A stretch of DNA of 64,000 nucleotides from Tridacna crocea. Its lineage: Eukaryota > Mollusca > Bivalvia > Cardiida > Cardiidae. Below, one piece after another: positions 11,383-21,600 of this stretch (positions are counted from its first letter, which is position 1; each line of letters starts with the position of its first letter). The translations under genes and the position numbers were made by a program. The DNA lies in the NCBI GenBank assembly GCA_943736015.1, contig OX031070.1, forward strand, positions 44,044,173-44,108,172, written 5' to 3'. Under the pieces are notes generated by a model. It was not told where the DNA came from and searched no databases. It saw nothing but the letters and a program-made list of their open reading frames with translations.

Positions 11383-11462
11383 ATAATGAGATATATTTCC
11401 CCCAAACATACCTTTGAAATATTCAAAATGAGGTGGTTTTTACTATGGGCTTGAAATTCCAT

Positions 11463-11695
11463 TTAACCCCTTACATCACAATCCATACTGTTGACGGCCG
11501 ACCATGTGTAAGAAGCCTTTAGAAAACATTGTGGAAAAAGGAGAAAATGCTGGTAACCAGCATTTTCTCCTTTTTCCACAATATTTTCTACCCTTTACAA
11601 AACAAATTTCAAATTTTCAGCCGCTTTTATTTTCTCGTCTGCAAATGCTTTCGATTTGGACAAGCCTAAAGTTTTGTCGTTTAGTAACGAGTTAA
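11463..11695 (+). mobile_element. Family A MITE, full length
   Basis: TTAACCCCTTACATCACAAT to TAACGAG-TTAA; hairpin 11523-11589 with mirrored GGAAAAAGGAG arms (consensus GGGAAAAGGAG). Confidence 0.92.
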
Positions 11696-11924
11696 GGATC
11701 TCTTGTTAGCTTGAATGTTGTAGATTTACAGTTGTAGATTCTTTCCGCGGATACTTGACAGCTATTGTGACAGTTTCATTCATCTTTCAACAACATGATT
11801 AAAGCTCGTTGGCTAGTTTTACCGTGGCGCCGCATGAGCGGCGGCACCATATTTTTATTCGGTTTTGAAAAGTACCTATGGAGGCAGCCATATTGTTTAC
11901 TCGGCTTCCAGTCATTTCGTAATA

Positions 11925-12045
11925 AGATCATTTCTTACCTAGGACATTTCGAATAAATTTTGGTCATTTCGTACCCACCAGTAGTCATTTTGTACTCACT
12001 TTGATCATTTCGTACCAACTGTAGTTATTTCATACCCATTTTTTA
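11925..12045 (+). repeat. Cluster of CATTTCGTA-type words
   Basis: At least five spaced variants: TCATTTCGTAATA, GACATTTCGAAT, TCATTTCGTACCC, TCATTTTGTACTC, TCATTTCGTACCA, TTATTTCATACCC. The same word recurs around SUDS3 exon 1 (52005-52354 and 54269-54385). Confidence 0.7.
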
Positions 12046-12509
12046 ATATCAATTGGTTATGCAGAACGTTTTACTTCTATTTTCTTGTGATGTTTGCCGA
12101 ATGAGTACTGCTTTTGTGCATAGCTCCAATTGAACTTATTTTAAATTTCGCCGAGGAATGGCTTTGACTGTGTCTTACTATACACTATTGCTTCTTTCCT
12201 TCTTAAGTTTTAAGTTGGACTCTAAGGATTAATTACGGCTTCACATTTCATTTCTCACCGATTTCTGCATAAATCAACCTTGAACAATTTGAAATGCTGT
12301 AATGTGCCTTATTTCAGAAACAACTGATTTGCGCCGCCATGGATGTTATGCATCAAAATTTTCTTGTGTTGTACATTAGTAAGGTGGTTGGAATAGAATG
12401 CTCGGTAACAAAACATCAGGATCCCATGGATAAGTGCACTGGTAGCCTTAATGAGGCTAAAATGCTGTTAAAATGGGTATTATTCCAAACCATTTGGATC
12501 CTTTTATCT

Positions 12510-12732
12510 TATTGTTTTTCAAAATTTTAGACTTGTCCAATTTGAAAGCATTTGCAAACGACAAAATAAACGTGACTAAAAAAAAAATTGAAACGTGACT
12601 TTAGAAGAGAAGAAAATTTTGTGGGAAAAGGAGAAAATGCTGGTTACCAACATTTTCTCCTTTTCCCACAATCTTTTCAGAAGGCTTTTTCCTCTGGGTC
12701 GTAACTACCAGGAATTGTTTGGAAAGGGTCAA
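12510..12732 (-). mobile_element. Family A MITE
   Basis: Long arm AAAATTTTAGACTTGTCCAA, hairpin 12617-12677, short arm ending in GGAAAGGGTCAA. Ends slightly decayed. Confidence 0.85.
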
Positions 12733-12804
12733 TAGCTGTATAATAAACCAAATTCTACCTGGACAAATAAATAATCAAAAGGTAAAGCGTTAACCCATAG
12801 CCCC

Positions 12805-13022
12805 TATATCAAGCACATTTTGGCCCGCATTTACCAATCATTCTTGAGAATATTCTTAGTCTTATTCTGCAAGGTTTACTAAACTTGTAAGTAACACTCT
12901 TTCTGATTGGCTAAACCGAATGGTTTGGCCAATCAGGAGTTGTTTTACTTACAAATGTCGAAAATACTGGAGAATATGAAAAAAGAACGTTCTTAAGAAT
13001 GGCTGGTGAATAAGAGCCTTTG
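12805..13022. mobile_element. Family K foldback element
   Basis: Inverted ends ATTTACCAATCATTCTTGAG and CTTAAGAATGGCTGGTGAAT. Internal inverted repeat CTGATTGGCTAAACCGAATGG/TTTGGCCAATCAG, written here as its two arms. A second copy is at 61955-62155 and diverged ones at 29080-29345 and 30905-31100. Confidence 0.75.
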
Positions 13023-13170
13023 TGGATGCATGGGAGTTTGAACAAGATCAGCCTGTTTGCCCATGATGTCTGATCTCAATCTGCACCCACTGGTTATCAA
13101 TTCAATGAGTGAACTTAACTGTAACCTTTTAAAATTAATGGCTTGGTCTCTAACAGTGGTCTATTTAGTT

Positions 13171-13385
13171 AACCCTTAGGACGCTAAGCGCTACTCGCTG
13201 ACCTTTTGCGGACAGTGTAGATCAAGATCAGACTGCACAGAACGTGCAGTCTGATCTTGGCTCTGCACTGCCCGATAAGGAGACAACTTTTTTCCGAAGA
13301 TACCTTTGAAATAACAAAATTTGAGTTTTTCTACCAGCTTGAAAGTTTGATGTTTGTTTTTTGAGCAAGATAAAGGTTTATATAC
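13171..13385 (+). mobile_element. Family C MITE, near full length
   Basis: TTAACCCTTAGGACGCTAAG, hairpin 13204-13270, right arm with CCTTTGAAATAACAAAATTT and GCAAGATAAAGG-TTTA. Confidence 0.82.
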
Positions 13386-13473
13386 ATCAGTGTTAATTCT
13401 ACAGGATAAGGTGTTTTAGTCTGTACCTTGAAGCAGTCTTGCTGTGAACGTCTACGAAAACTTCCTTGTAAAC

Positions 13474-13604
13474 TTAACTTTTTACCAAACGACAAAATTT
13501 TAGACTCCGTCAAATTGAAAGCGTTTGCAGACGACAAAATAACCGAAACTTAAACAATGAAATTTGATTCCTGCAGGATAGAAAACATTGTGTGAAGAGT
13601 TAAG
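13474..13604 (-). mobile_element. Family A MITE, one arm deleted
   Basis: Long arm from TTAACTTTTTACCAAACGAC to GAAAACATTGTG, then directly GAAGAG-TTAA. Most of the hairpin and the short arm are missing, as expected of deletion across a palindrome. Confidence 0.85.
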
Positions 13605-13719
13605 ATACGATTTACAGTACGGTAAACTTTAAAGGTCACACCACTAATATTTATCCGCGCAAATTAAGCCGTTTTTAAACAAACCAAAAACACGTAATCT
13701 ATTTACATATTTCTATACC

Positions 13720-13840
13720 CTTAGGTCCTTCAGGACAATTTTAGCCGCTGTGGCGGACAGTGTACAATATGTGCAGACTGAGATTGATCTGTCATAAACA
13801 CAGTCTGATCCTTGATATGGTACACATTGTCCGATACATT
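13720..13840 (+). mobile_element. Family C MITE, diverged
   Basis: GGCGGACAGTGTACAATATG and a matching GGTACACATTGTCCG arm; the loop is rearranged (GATCTGTCATAAACACAGTC). Confidence 0.6.
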
Positions 13841-14483
13841 TTCAGGATGTGTATTTTGTGTAAGTGTGACCTTCATCTCTGACTTAAAATAAAAAAGGTT
13901 CATCTACAATGAAGTAACGTATATATAGGAAGTTTTATGATACTTGCTCAAACCAAAGTCTACGTATTTTCTTTGCATGGTTTTATATTCCGAAAGCACT
14001 TCTAATATGCTGACTGACTGAGCTGAGCAAAGCAACGTATGTACTAGTATATATCAGCTCAAGTTTAAAGAGAGATAACCAATAAAACGCTAACCAATTA
14101 CATTGCAAGCTGGATGGATTATAATGAAGTAACGGGGTTACTTTTAGGTGTGTGATACCCTACACTATTTATTTCCACAACATGACGTCAAGAACCATCA
14201 AAGTCTGAGATAGGACTGATCTAGAACTCGACTGTTATAGCGCATCAACCTCGTGTCTAGTTAAGTGCAAATTACTGGCAATACCCTTTGCATAGTTATC
14301 GCAGCTGTTTAAAAGTACATTTGTGGACAACGTAGATCGAGATCAGACTACATAAAACGTGCACTATCCGTTTGTTTGAGAGATGTTTCAGTTAAAACAG
14401 CGATCACAATTACAAGATCAACTAATACTGCTACAAATAATTTTTGTCCGCCCAATTTTTTTCATAGCTGGAATAGAATAATA

Positions 14484-14683
14484 TCTTTACTGAACGACAG
14501 AATTTTCAGATTCGCCCAAACCCAAATCATTTGACGACAGTTTAAATGTAGCTTAAAAGATAATGTCTGTCCTTGTAATGGTTGAAAATATCGTGGAGAA
14601 GGGGAGAAACACTAGTTACTAGCATCTACCCCTCTTCTCCTGGTATTGTTAAAACACGAAATAATTGTTGGAAATGGGCTAAA
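14484..14683 (-). mobile_element. Family A MITE, highly diverged
   Basis: CTGAACGACAGAATTTTCAG long arm, a weak hairpin (AGAAACACTAGTTACTAGCA), and GGAAATGGGCTAAA at the right. One of the oldest-looking copies. Confidence 0.7.
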
Positions 14684-14961
14684 TCGCAATACTACGCAAA
14701 ACGAGCTTTATGATTCTTCCAGTAAAGAGATTTTGGTGGCCATTGACAGAAGCTATGCAACTGCTTCTTTTCTACGAAATTGAAAATAATCAAAAACATA
14801 ATATTTTCTTCAACGAAACAGGCTGCTTGTTATTCGTACCCGTTTTCGATTGGTCGGAAATCAGCGAATGCAGCAGTGGGTTACTGGATATCTGAACAAT
14901 ATTATCAGGGCTCTAGATAAGAGGGAGTTATGGCATTTTAAATCCGTTATTTCTCTTCCAA

Positions 14962-15032
14962 ACCCTATGTTGTGGGTAATCATTAGAATCGTCTCGATGA
15001 GACGATTCTAATAAGTACCCACAACAAAAGGT
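14962..15032. repeat. Hairpin
   Basis: GTTGTGGGTAATCATTAGAA and CGTCTCGATGAGACG, followed by TTCTAATAAGTACCCACAAC. About 33-bp arms. No sequence relation to the MITE families here. Confidence 0.8.
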
Positions 15033-15195
15033 TTATTCTAACATGACACGCGACTTTGGCTCTATAAACACAGTGCAAGGAAAACGTGGTAAAATCTGCA
15101 ACAATCCTTGTAGAGTGACGTCATTCAATGAATGAGTTATTCAATGGAACATAATCTTCATCCGCGTTTTTACTCCAAGTTTGAACTTGTTTTCA

Positions 15196-15396
15196 TTTCA
15201 CTAAGAATTGGCCATGTTAGAATCGAAATAATCTTCTTTCTATCGTGGTATATCGTTCAATAAACCACGTTGTGAGTTATGAGGTGCAATGAATAACCCA
15301 CTCGGGCTATCACCCTCGTGGATTATTTATTGTGCCTCATAACTCACAACTGTGGTTTATTGAACGATATACCACGATAGAAAGAAGATTATTTCT
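15196..15396. repeat. 200-bp long inverted repeat (near-perfect palindrome)
   Basis: Left arm GAAATAATCTTCTTTCTATC, GTGGTATATCGTTCAATAAA; right arm is its near-exact complement, ending GATAGAAAGAAGATTATTTC. The centre carries AACCCACTCGGGC/ACCCTCGTGGATTATT. Arms of about 95 bp with few mismatches suggest a recently active foldback element. Confidence 0.9.
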
Positions 15397-15451
15397 TAAG
15401 TAGGAAATAACTAATAATTTTCAATTATGAAATCAAAATCACTCCTTCTAT

Positions 15452-15752
15452 CTGGTACGGTGGCACAAAAGTGACATGGAAGATATATTTTATACTACGT
15501 GCGCACGCAGTAGCTAATACGTGCGCACGTAATAAGTAATACGTGCACACGCAGTAGTATTATTTGTGCACGCAGTAGCTAATACGTGCGCACGTAATAG
15601 TTTAGTTATTACGTGAGCGCGTATTAGCTACTGCGTGCGCACGTAATACTACTGCGTGTGCACGTATTACTTATTACGAGCGCACGTATTAGCTACTGCG
15701 TGCGCACGTAGTATAAAATATATCTTCCATGTCACTTTTGTGCCACCGTAAT
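15452..15752. repeat. 300-bp palindrome built from GCGCACGTA units
   Basis: Outer arms TACGGTGGCACAAAAGTGAC, ATGGAAGATATATTTTATAC and their complements at 15715-15752. The inner part is repeated alternating purine-pyrimidine blocks (TACGTGCGCACG, CAGTAGCTAATA). The centre is near 15605. Alternating GCGCACGT is Z-DNA-prone in principle. No coding frame. Confidence 0.9.
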
Positions 15753-15854
15753 CTGGAGCTCTGAATATTTCTGATGAACATAACAGTCTGTTTTGTTTTT
15801 GCTGTACATAAACTTTATATCTATGAGGAAAAAAATCTTACGCCTTGCGCTGCC

Positions 15855-16013
15855 AAGAGCGACTTAACGCTTTTTTGCAGCCAGTGTACTTTTAGATCAA
15901 GATCAGACTACACAGAGAAGGTCTGGATCTGCGCTATCTGATAAAGAGATAAATATTTATTATTTTCCTCCAAAAAATTAACTTTAGAATTGCAAGTTTA
16001 TGTTTGTTTTTTT
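15855..16013 (+). mobile_element. Family C MITE, diverged
   Basis: TTAACGCTTTTTTGCAGCCA, GATCAAGATCAGACTACACA and a shortened right hairpin arm (GGTCTGGATCTGCGCTATC). Confidence 0.6.
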
Positions 16014-16242
16014 TAACCTTTTACCCCATAAGGCATTTCTATGGTATCTCTAATTGACCCTAAATAACAGCAAGGATGAAACTGTTTCTTTATGCGTACA
16101 TGACACCTTTTGATAGCATAGAAAACATTGTGGCAAAAGGTGAAATTGCTCGTGACGAGCAATTTCACCTTTTGCCACAATGTTTTCCAAATGCTCCTAT
16201 AAGCAATGTGTAGAAATAAGTATCTATGGAGTAAAGGGTTAA
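16014..16242 (+). mobile_element. Family B MITE, full length
   Basis: TTAACCTTTTACCCCATAAG to GAGTAAAGGG-TTAA. Perfect hairpin 16120-16186 with AAATTGCTCGTGACGAGCAA core. Confidence 0.92.
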
Positions 16243-16499
16243 ACCATTTCTTGGACTGTTTTCTTAAGTTTTTTCGGCAGGATAAAGGTTTAAAAATCCT
16301 CTTGGGTAAAGCACAAAGAAGTCTGCATATCAAATAATAATTATAAATAGGGGGGCTGTTGCTGAGTCGGGATCATTTTACAGTGCGAGGCACCTCCAAA
16401 TAATTTATTGTGTTTGACACAGTGACTTAGATTGAATGTTGGCGGCTTAACTTACATGTGACACTCTAAGTCACTAAACCTTTTCATGTTTTCCTGGCA

Positions 16500-16730
16500 A
16501 TGACGGATAGGAAGGTTCTACAGACAGACATACAGACAGACAAACAGACGCATATTATGCTCCCTAATGTAAGGTGTGAATACCATATCAGTCAATTCAT
16601 TCGATTTTTTTAGTAATTGTTTACGGACGGACGGACGGACGGACAGAGGACAGACGGACAAACAGACGACGGAAAACGACCGGTCACAATAGCTCACCCC
16701 GAGCACTATGTGCCAAGGTGAGCTACAACA
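16500..16730 (-). repeat. GACA/GGAC-rich dispersed repeat
   Basis: CAGACAGACATACAGACAGA at the left, (GGAC)n at 16625-16645, then AATAGCTCACCCCGAGC and GTGCCAAGGTGAGCTA. I associate this type of repeat with molluscan genomes. Similar microsatellite-led sequence is at 44500-44590 and 60520-60615. Confidence 0.6.
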
Positions 16731-16826
16731 GGAGAAAATGCTGGTTATTGGCATTTTCTCCTTTTCCCACAATATTCTTTATGAAATACCCTCATTCTCA
16801 GGGTCAATTGTGTGGTACAGTTAACT
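16728..16826 (+). mobile_element. Family A MITE fragment
   Basis: Hairpin apex GGAGAAAATGCTGGTTATTG onward plus a short arm ending GTGTGGTACAG-TTAA. Confidence 0.8.
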
Positions 16827-17210
16827 TAATACCCAGTTCTTATTTGTCAAGACATTCACATTTAAGGTGGCGGTGAATGAAGGTTATTAGAAAAAATCTT
16901 GTCATCAAATGGTTTTAACAGATACGAGAAAACATCTTGATTTATGTATTCCAAAGGGATTTTAACAAGGCCTCGTTGAAGACGTATTCTAATTCTAATT
17001 CTACAGTAAGAAATCTAGAATTGCAAAGTTGTCCGACGGATGACAGATTTTTCGCGTAAGACTTTGATGATAGTTTATTACTTACTTGTTTCTCCTTCAG
17101 ATGTTTTGAGTCTTGTTTAGGAGGTATTTTGAAAAGACTAATTTTGCATGAAAAACAGTGCCCATAAAGAGCTATTTCTCCTGTGATGATTTCATCTTTT
17201 CAATCAAACG

Positions 17211-17430
17211 TTGACTCTTTACCCAATAAACTTAAGTTTTACCAACCCTGGAAAAGTAGGCTTTTTTGAAAATATTGTTAGAAAAGGGAAAAAAAATCTT
17301 TCTCCACTTTTTTTCTAAACCATTTCTAAAGCAATCCCCACCTTTGATTCACTTTAATTTGTCGTCAAATATTGCAACGACTTTGGATAAGTGTGAAATT
17401 TTTCGATTGGCAAAGGGTTAGTCTCCTCTG
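17211..17430 (+). mobile_element. Family A MITE, diverged
   Basis: TTGACTCTTTACCCAATAAA to GGCAAAGGG-TTAG, with the apex of the hairpin lost (GAAAAAAAATCTTTCTCC). Confidence 0.7.
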
Positions 17431-17540
17431 ATAATGCGTTTTTTCTTGATGTTATGTTGGTTTTACTGAGATAGCATGGGCACATTTCGGGCTGCAACAT
17501 TTGATAGTAGGTTCAGCCGCTAAGTTCTTCGGACTACAGT

Positions 17541-17748
17541 CTTAACCCTCAGGCTGCAAAGCCCTTCCCACTGACTTTTTGAGGACAGTGTAGATTCATA
17601 TCAGACTGCACAGAACGTGCAGTCTGATCTTGGGTGTACACTGACCGGTTAGGACTATTTTTTTAGGACTATTTATTTCCTCAAAAAATACCTTTGTTGT
17701 TTTGTATCATTAATTTGAAAAGTTCATGTTACAGATGGAATAAGGGTT
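17541..17748 (+). mobile_element. Family C MITE
   Basis: TTAACCCTCAGGCTGCAAAG, hairpin 17586-17644 with GGGTGTACACTGACCG at its right foot, end near AATAAGGG-TTGA. Confidence 0.78.
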
Positions 17749-18078
17749 GATAAAATACACGAACAATCCAGTAAGCGTCAATGATAAAACATGAACAGTT
17801 ACCTCCCTTGTCTAGGGTATAGTTTGTGACTGTAATCAAGTGTAGAATTTGGAATGATTTACGGTGATATAAGATTGAGAATAGGTCCTTGTAAAAAGAT
17901 AGTAAGTTCTTGACAGATACATGATATCTTTTATCTCGCCGGCTTGTGTGCAATATAACTTTATAACTCTTTGCTAAATAATCTACTTCTAAAAGTCCTT
18001 TAGGAAGGGAGATTTGAAAGCAATGTTTGTAGAGGAGAAAATACTGGTAAAAAGCAAGTTTTCTTTTCAAGCAATGTC

Positions 18079-18255
18079 TTAACCCTTTAGTCCATAGATA
18101 CTCATTTCTATGCATTGCTTGTAGCAGCCTTTGGAAAACATTGTGGCAAAAGGTGAAATTGCTCATGACGAGCAATTTCTCTTTTTCCCACATTGTTTTC
18201 AAAAGACTTTTATTTGAAACACGTAAAAACAAGGGCTTGTTTGAGAAAGGGTTAA
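18079..18255 (+). mobile_element. Chimaeric MITE: B left arm, A-like right arm
   Basis: Left arm TTAACCCTTTAGTCCATAGA with GCATTGCTTGTAGCAGCC is the inverted right arm of family B. The hairpin is B-type (TTGCTCATGACGAGCAA), but the right arm AACAAGGGCTTGTTTGAGAA resembles the copy at 42251. Confidence 0.75.
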
Positions 18256-18344
18256 ACGTTGGTATAGACCTACTGAAGGTGCATATATAACCCTTCGTCG
18301 CCCTCCCCCTCCCCCTTCTCCCCCCCCCCCCCCCACACACACAC

Positions 18345-18552
18345 AGATTTAATAATTCTAAGGAAGAATGCCTTCGAAAACATTGTGGGAAATAGAAAAA
18401 ATGCTGTAAACCAGCATTTTCTCCTTTTCTCACAATATTTCCCACCCTTTCATAGAAAAGTTTTATCAATTCAGTAACACTTAGTTTGTGATCTGCAAAT
18501 GTATTTAATTTGGAAAGGTCTAAGATAAGATTTTGTTGTTTGGTATAGAGAT
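18345..18552 (+). mobile_element. Family A MITE, diverged
   Basis: TAATTCTAAGGAAGAATGCC, hairpin 18376-18448 with indels, long arm ending TTGTTTGGTATAGAG. Confidence 0.75.
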
Positions 18553-18642
18553 AATGTCGTACTTGTATGATAATGGAGTCAAATGTATAATGAGTGTAAC
18601 CGGAATGATGTAACATATTTGCGTACAATGTTTACTGTTTGA

Positions 18643-18878
18643 TTAACTCTTTACCCCGTATGGCATTTCTATGGTGTCTCTGATTGACTCTAAATAACAG
18701 CAAGGATGAAGCCGTTTCTTATGTGTATACAGTATATGACACCTTTTGATAGTGTAGAAAACATTGCGGCAAAAGGTGAAATTGCTCGTGACGAGCAATT
18801 TCACCTTTTGCCACAATGTCTTCCAAAGGCTCCTACAAGCAATGCGTAGAAATCAGTATCTATGGAGTAAAGGGTTAA
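18643..18878 (+). mobile_element. Family B MITE, full length
   Basis: TTAACTCTTTACCCCGTATG to GAGTAAAGGG-TTAA. Has a short insertion (TATACAGTATATGACACC) before the hairpin. Confidence 0.92.
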
Positions 18879-19150
18879 CTAATGAATTCATTTCAGGCAA
18901 GGGGCGGTTGTATACCAACCCTTCCTAAATAAATAAAATTTGCATTTGTTTTTCTTGGGAAAAAATATTAAAATTCCGAACAACCTGGTCTTGATAACAC
19001 TGTCCATAAATACTAGGACGAAAAAGAAACGCAGAAACTGTCGGCATTTTTCTAGCCTGTAAGACTTAAAGTACGTATTTTACGTCATGTTCGCCTTGTA
19101 TCTGGTGATTTTTTCGTTTTTATTACATGTATTTTTGTATTTCATAGATT

Positions 19151-19267
19151 ATGTACAACTGCACCTTCGCCAGCCAAGGTTACGATCACTACGTGGATCT
19201 TACATTGGCTGATGAGCCCGATTTCGAGATTCCTGCAATGCGCCCTCTATTTGATGCTGGTTATTAA
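19151..19267 (+). CDS. Exon-like 38-aa ORF with splice acceptor
   Basis: A pyrimidine-rich stretch ending in TTTCATAG precedes ATT-ATG and an open frame reading MYNCTFASQGYDHYVDLT, then LADEPDFEIPAMRPLFDAGY and TAA. GC content and amino-acid composition look coding and differ sharply from the AT-rich surroundings. It would be a terminal exon, but I cannot find upstream exons on the plus strand and do not recognise the protein. It lies between the inverted repeats at 19011 and 19897, so it may be a captured gene fragment rather than a working gene. Confidence 0.4.
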   Translation: MYNCTFASQGYDHYVDLTLADEPDFEIPAMRPLFDAGY

Positions 19268-19292
19268 CCCCCCCCCCCCCCCACACACACAC

Positions 19293-19562
19293 ACACATTT
19301 ACATCATATTTCTAAAAGCCAATGAAATACCGTTTTACAAAGCGCTTACGAATACACATGAAGCGATAAGCAGACATCCACATGGGTTTCCATGTTTACC
19401 TTCTATTCGAAAGGTATCGACCTTGTTCTATTTTTATCAAAGATGCAATGCTACGAGGGATTTCATTCGTTGCAGTTAGAGTTGGCTGCATCCAATGAAA
19501 AAGCGTATCGGGGGAATGTAAAAATAAAGCTCGATACGCCAAGGGTAGAATAATGTAGTGAT
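19293..19562. repeat. Dispersed repeat G, copy 2
   Basis: Same sequence as 1140-1546 with internal differences. Includes GGTATCGACCTTGTTCTATT and GCGTATCGGGGGAATGTAAA. Confidence 0.65.
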
Positions 19563-20307
19563 TTGTCAGCCTTGGCTTGCGAAGATGGTACAACTGTGTA
19601 CTAGTCGCAAAATAAAATTTGTTCTGTTCTGTTCTGTTCTGGAAACCCTTCAAGTAGTTTAGAGATGTATAACTTGATTGTGAACTCTAAATTATGATTA
19701 TAAGTTTACCACTGATCAGTTTTGAACATTTTGACAAAATTTCATTTCAATGCAGCCAAAAAGAAACGAGAAAATGGCTTCTTATTGACCATACCCCCTT
19801 CTCAGTGAAAAAAAAAAGTAGTGACTGAGTGCATATGGAGACTCGAAGCTTATTCAATATGTCGTATGATACCCTGCGTTTCTTTTTCGTCCTAGTATAT
19901 ATGAGATTTTGCCCGGTGGGTTAATCTTAATACATGCATAATTTTGTTTTAGTTTTCTATATATTCTCGAGTTTTACTTATTTATTATCGTAATTACATG
20001 TACGTGTATTATGATTTCTGACGAAACATGTACGACATTTTGCCAGTCGACAGCAATAATACTGTCTTGCCTATGGACACACCCACGAAAAGCCCCGTGG
20101 ATCAGGTGGGGCTAGAACCTGGGGCCCGTAGTTATATAAAATCCCCCAGGCACGCATGGATAGACGTGCGTGTATGTATCCGAAATATGTATACCCGAAA
20201 TAATGTGGAAAAAGACCTTGATAACCAAACTTGTCTCGATGTGGATAGATACTGTTTTTCTCTTTTTTTATTCCGGAAAGATCACGTCAAGTGACACTAG
20301 TACTATT

Positions 20308-20384
20308 GATGATGATGATGATGATGATGATGGTGATGATGGTGATGATGATGACGGTGATGATGATGATGATGCGGACGATGA
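20308..20384 (+). repeat. (GAT)n microsatellite
   Basis: About 25 GAT/GGT-type units. It produces an Asp-rich reading frame that is not a gene. Confidence 0.95.
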
Positions 20385-20510
20385 TTATCAAGTCAAACAA
20401 ATCTTAACTATATAGATTGGTCTAGTCTTCTGCTGCTCGAATCTTGCTATGCTATTTGATTGCATTGATTCAGTTTTATTTCGAATACATATGAATAGGA
20501 TGCACGTGAA

Positions 20511-20574
20511 AACATCGTGACAAAAGGAGACATTGCTCGTTACGAGCAATGTCTCCTTTTGCCTCGTTGTTTTC
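20511..20574. mobile_element. B-type hairpin without MITE flanks
   Basis: GAAAACATCGTGACAAAAGG, AGACATTGCTCGTTACGAGC and complement. GACATTGC is mirrored as GCAATGTC. Recognisable A or B outer arms are absent. Confidence 0.75.
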
Positions 20575-20874
20575 TCAATGCAGTTTGCTGCAATCCCATG
20601 TAGAGGATATTTGCATTTAATAAAGTAGAAATTGTAGATCTGATTCAGATACTGACAACAGCAAAGAGATACGATGTAGATGTATGGTAAAATACGTGCA
20701 ATAGAAAATGTCCTTAAATTATCAAATTGACGTTTTTATAACGGGGAGTAGGCCCTATATAGATTAAGTTTGCGCATATTTACGAAAATAATATTTCATG
20801 AACCTCATAAATCTTGAGCCGTCTTATCATCACGTGACTTGGGTAAGGGGGCTCCGGATACCGTTGTCTGGGTA

Positions 20875-21232
20875 TGTCATATTCTTCGAAGATTCGACCT
20901 GTCTGCTGTGACGCATCACTCTTCCCGATATCGGGGAGACTGATATAGAGTACCAATGGAGAGCATGGCTTTTGTCAATACGTTTGAGCAAAAATCAGGC
21001 CTGTTTTAGCTCCAGATTTCTCCAAATTGCTGATCATAGCTGAGTTAATCGCGCCAGGTAGCGTTTTATTGAGTAAATGTTTATTTTAGTTTGAAATTCA
21101 AAGTAACGGTTGTCGCGTAGAAATGTGCTTCGGTCCTGTGTACCCAGAATGCCCAAATTTAGATAGATGAGTATTTGTAGAATGCCATCTAGCGGGAGAT
21201 AATGCTCCGAAATACTTGAAGTGATGTCGTCA
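20875..21232. repeat. Dispersed repeat I, copy 1
   Basis: Matches 38928-39275 over CATATTCTTC, GATCATAGCTGAGT, GCGTTTTATTGAGTAAA and AATGCCATCTAGCGGGAGAT, same orientation, about 350 bp. Confidence 0.7.
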
Positions 21233-21254
21233 GATGGTAATTCTTGTAACTGGC

Positions 21255-21375
21255 CTGCAGTACGCGAAAAGAGGTATTCAGATATTGCATAAAGTGTCGT
21301 CTCGGATCAGCCTGCGCAGTCCGCAGGGGAATCCGAGACGGCACTCTACGAGTGCATTACATTTTGTGCTACAGT
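21255..21375 (+). mobile_element. Family D, left half
   Basis: CAGTACGCGAAAAGAGGTAT, hairpin 21293-21351 (GTGTCGTCTCGGATCAGCCT), TACATTTTGTGCTACAGTA. The right half seems lost apart from GCAGAAATTTACATAAAAAC near 21575. Confidence 0.75.
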
Positions 21376-21600
21376 AAACATTGTTGTGGGAGACCACTCC
21401 TTCATGCATGGCTTCACCCTGGTTTAGATACAATACCTCTTTCGCTCAATGGTTATGGTCTTGGACTTTCGTCCGGGCGTTCTACATTCGATCTTGCCCT
21501 GTCCCAGTATTTCGGCTATACATGTATTTGCGCCTTTGTTGCGGACTTTGTTTATAAGAACATTCACAAAGGCAGAAATTTACATAAAAACGGAAATCAT

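Larger units (their letters stand above)
19011..19897. mobile_element. TA-flanked inverted-repeat element
   Basis: A 24-bp perfect inverted repeat (positions 19011-19034 and 19874-19897, core CTAGGACGAAAAAGAAACGC) bounds about 880 bp. Each inverted repeat is bounded by TA, which would fit a TA target as in Tc1/mariner-like elements. No transposase is seen. Contains the exon-like ORF at 19151 and repeat G copy 2. Confidence 0.6.

Noticed and set aside
11815-11900. Minus-strand 30-codon frame (MAASIGTFQNRIKIW...) near GGCGCCGC sequence
   Set aside because: Too short, with no donor or downstream exon found. It could be an upstream promoter of something outside my evidence.
12339-12530. 63-aa frame starting GCCGCC-ATGG (strong Kozak)
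   Set aside because: The start context is good, but the frame runs into a family A MITE and shows no recognisable domain. Left unannotated.
17729-18628. 299-aa open frame on the minus strand, the longest in the window
   Set aside because: It reads through family C, A and chimaeric MITEs and a poly(C) tract. Its residues repeat those produced by other MITE copies, so it is chance openness of a hairpin repeat.
20170-20415. Asp-rich 81-aa frame
   Set aside because: Translation of the (GAT)n microsatellite.
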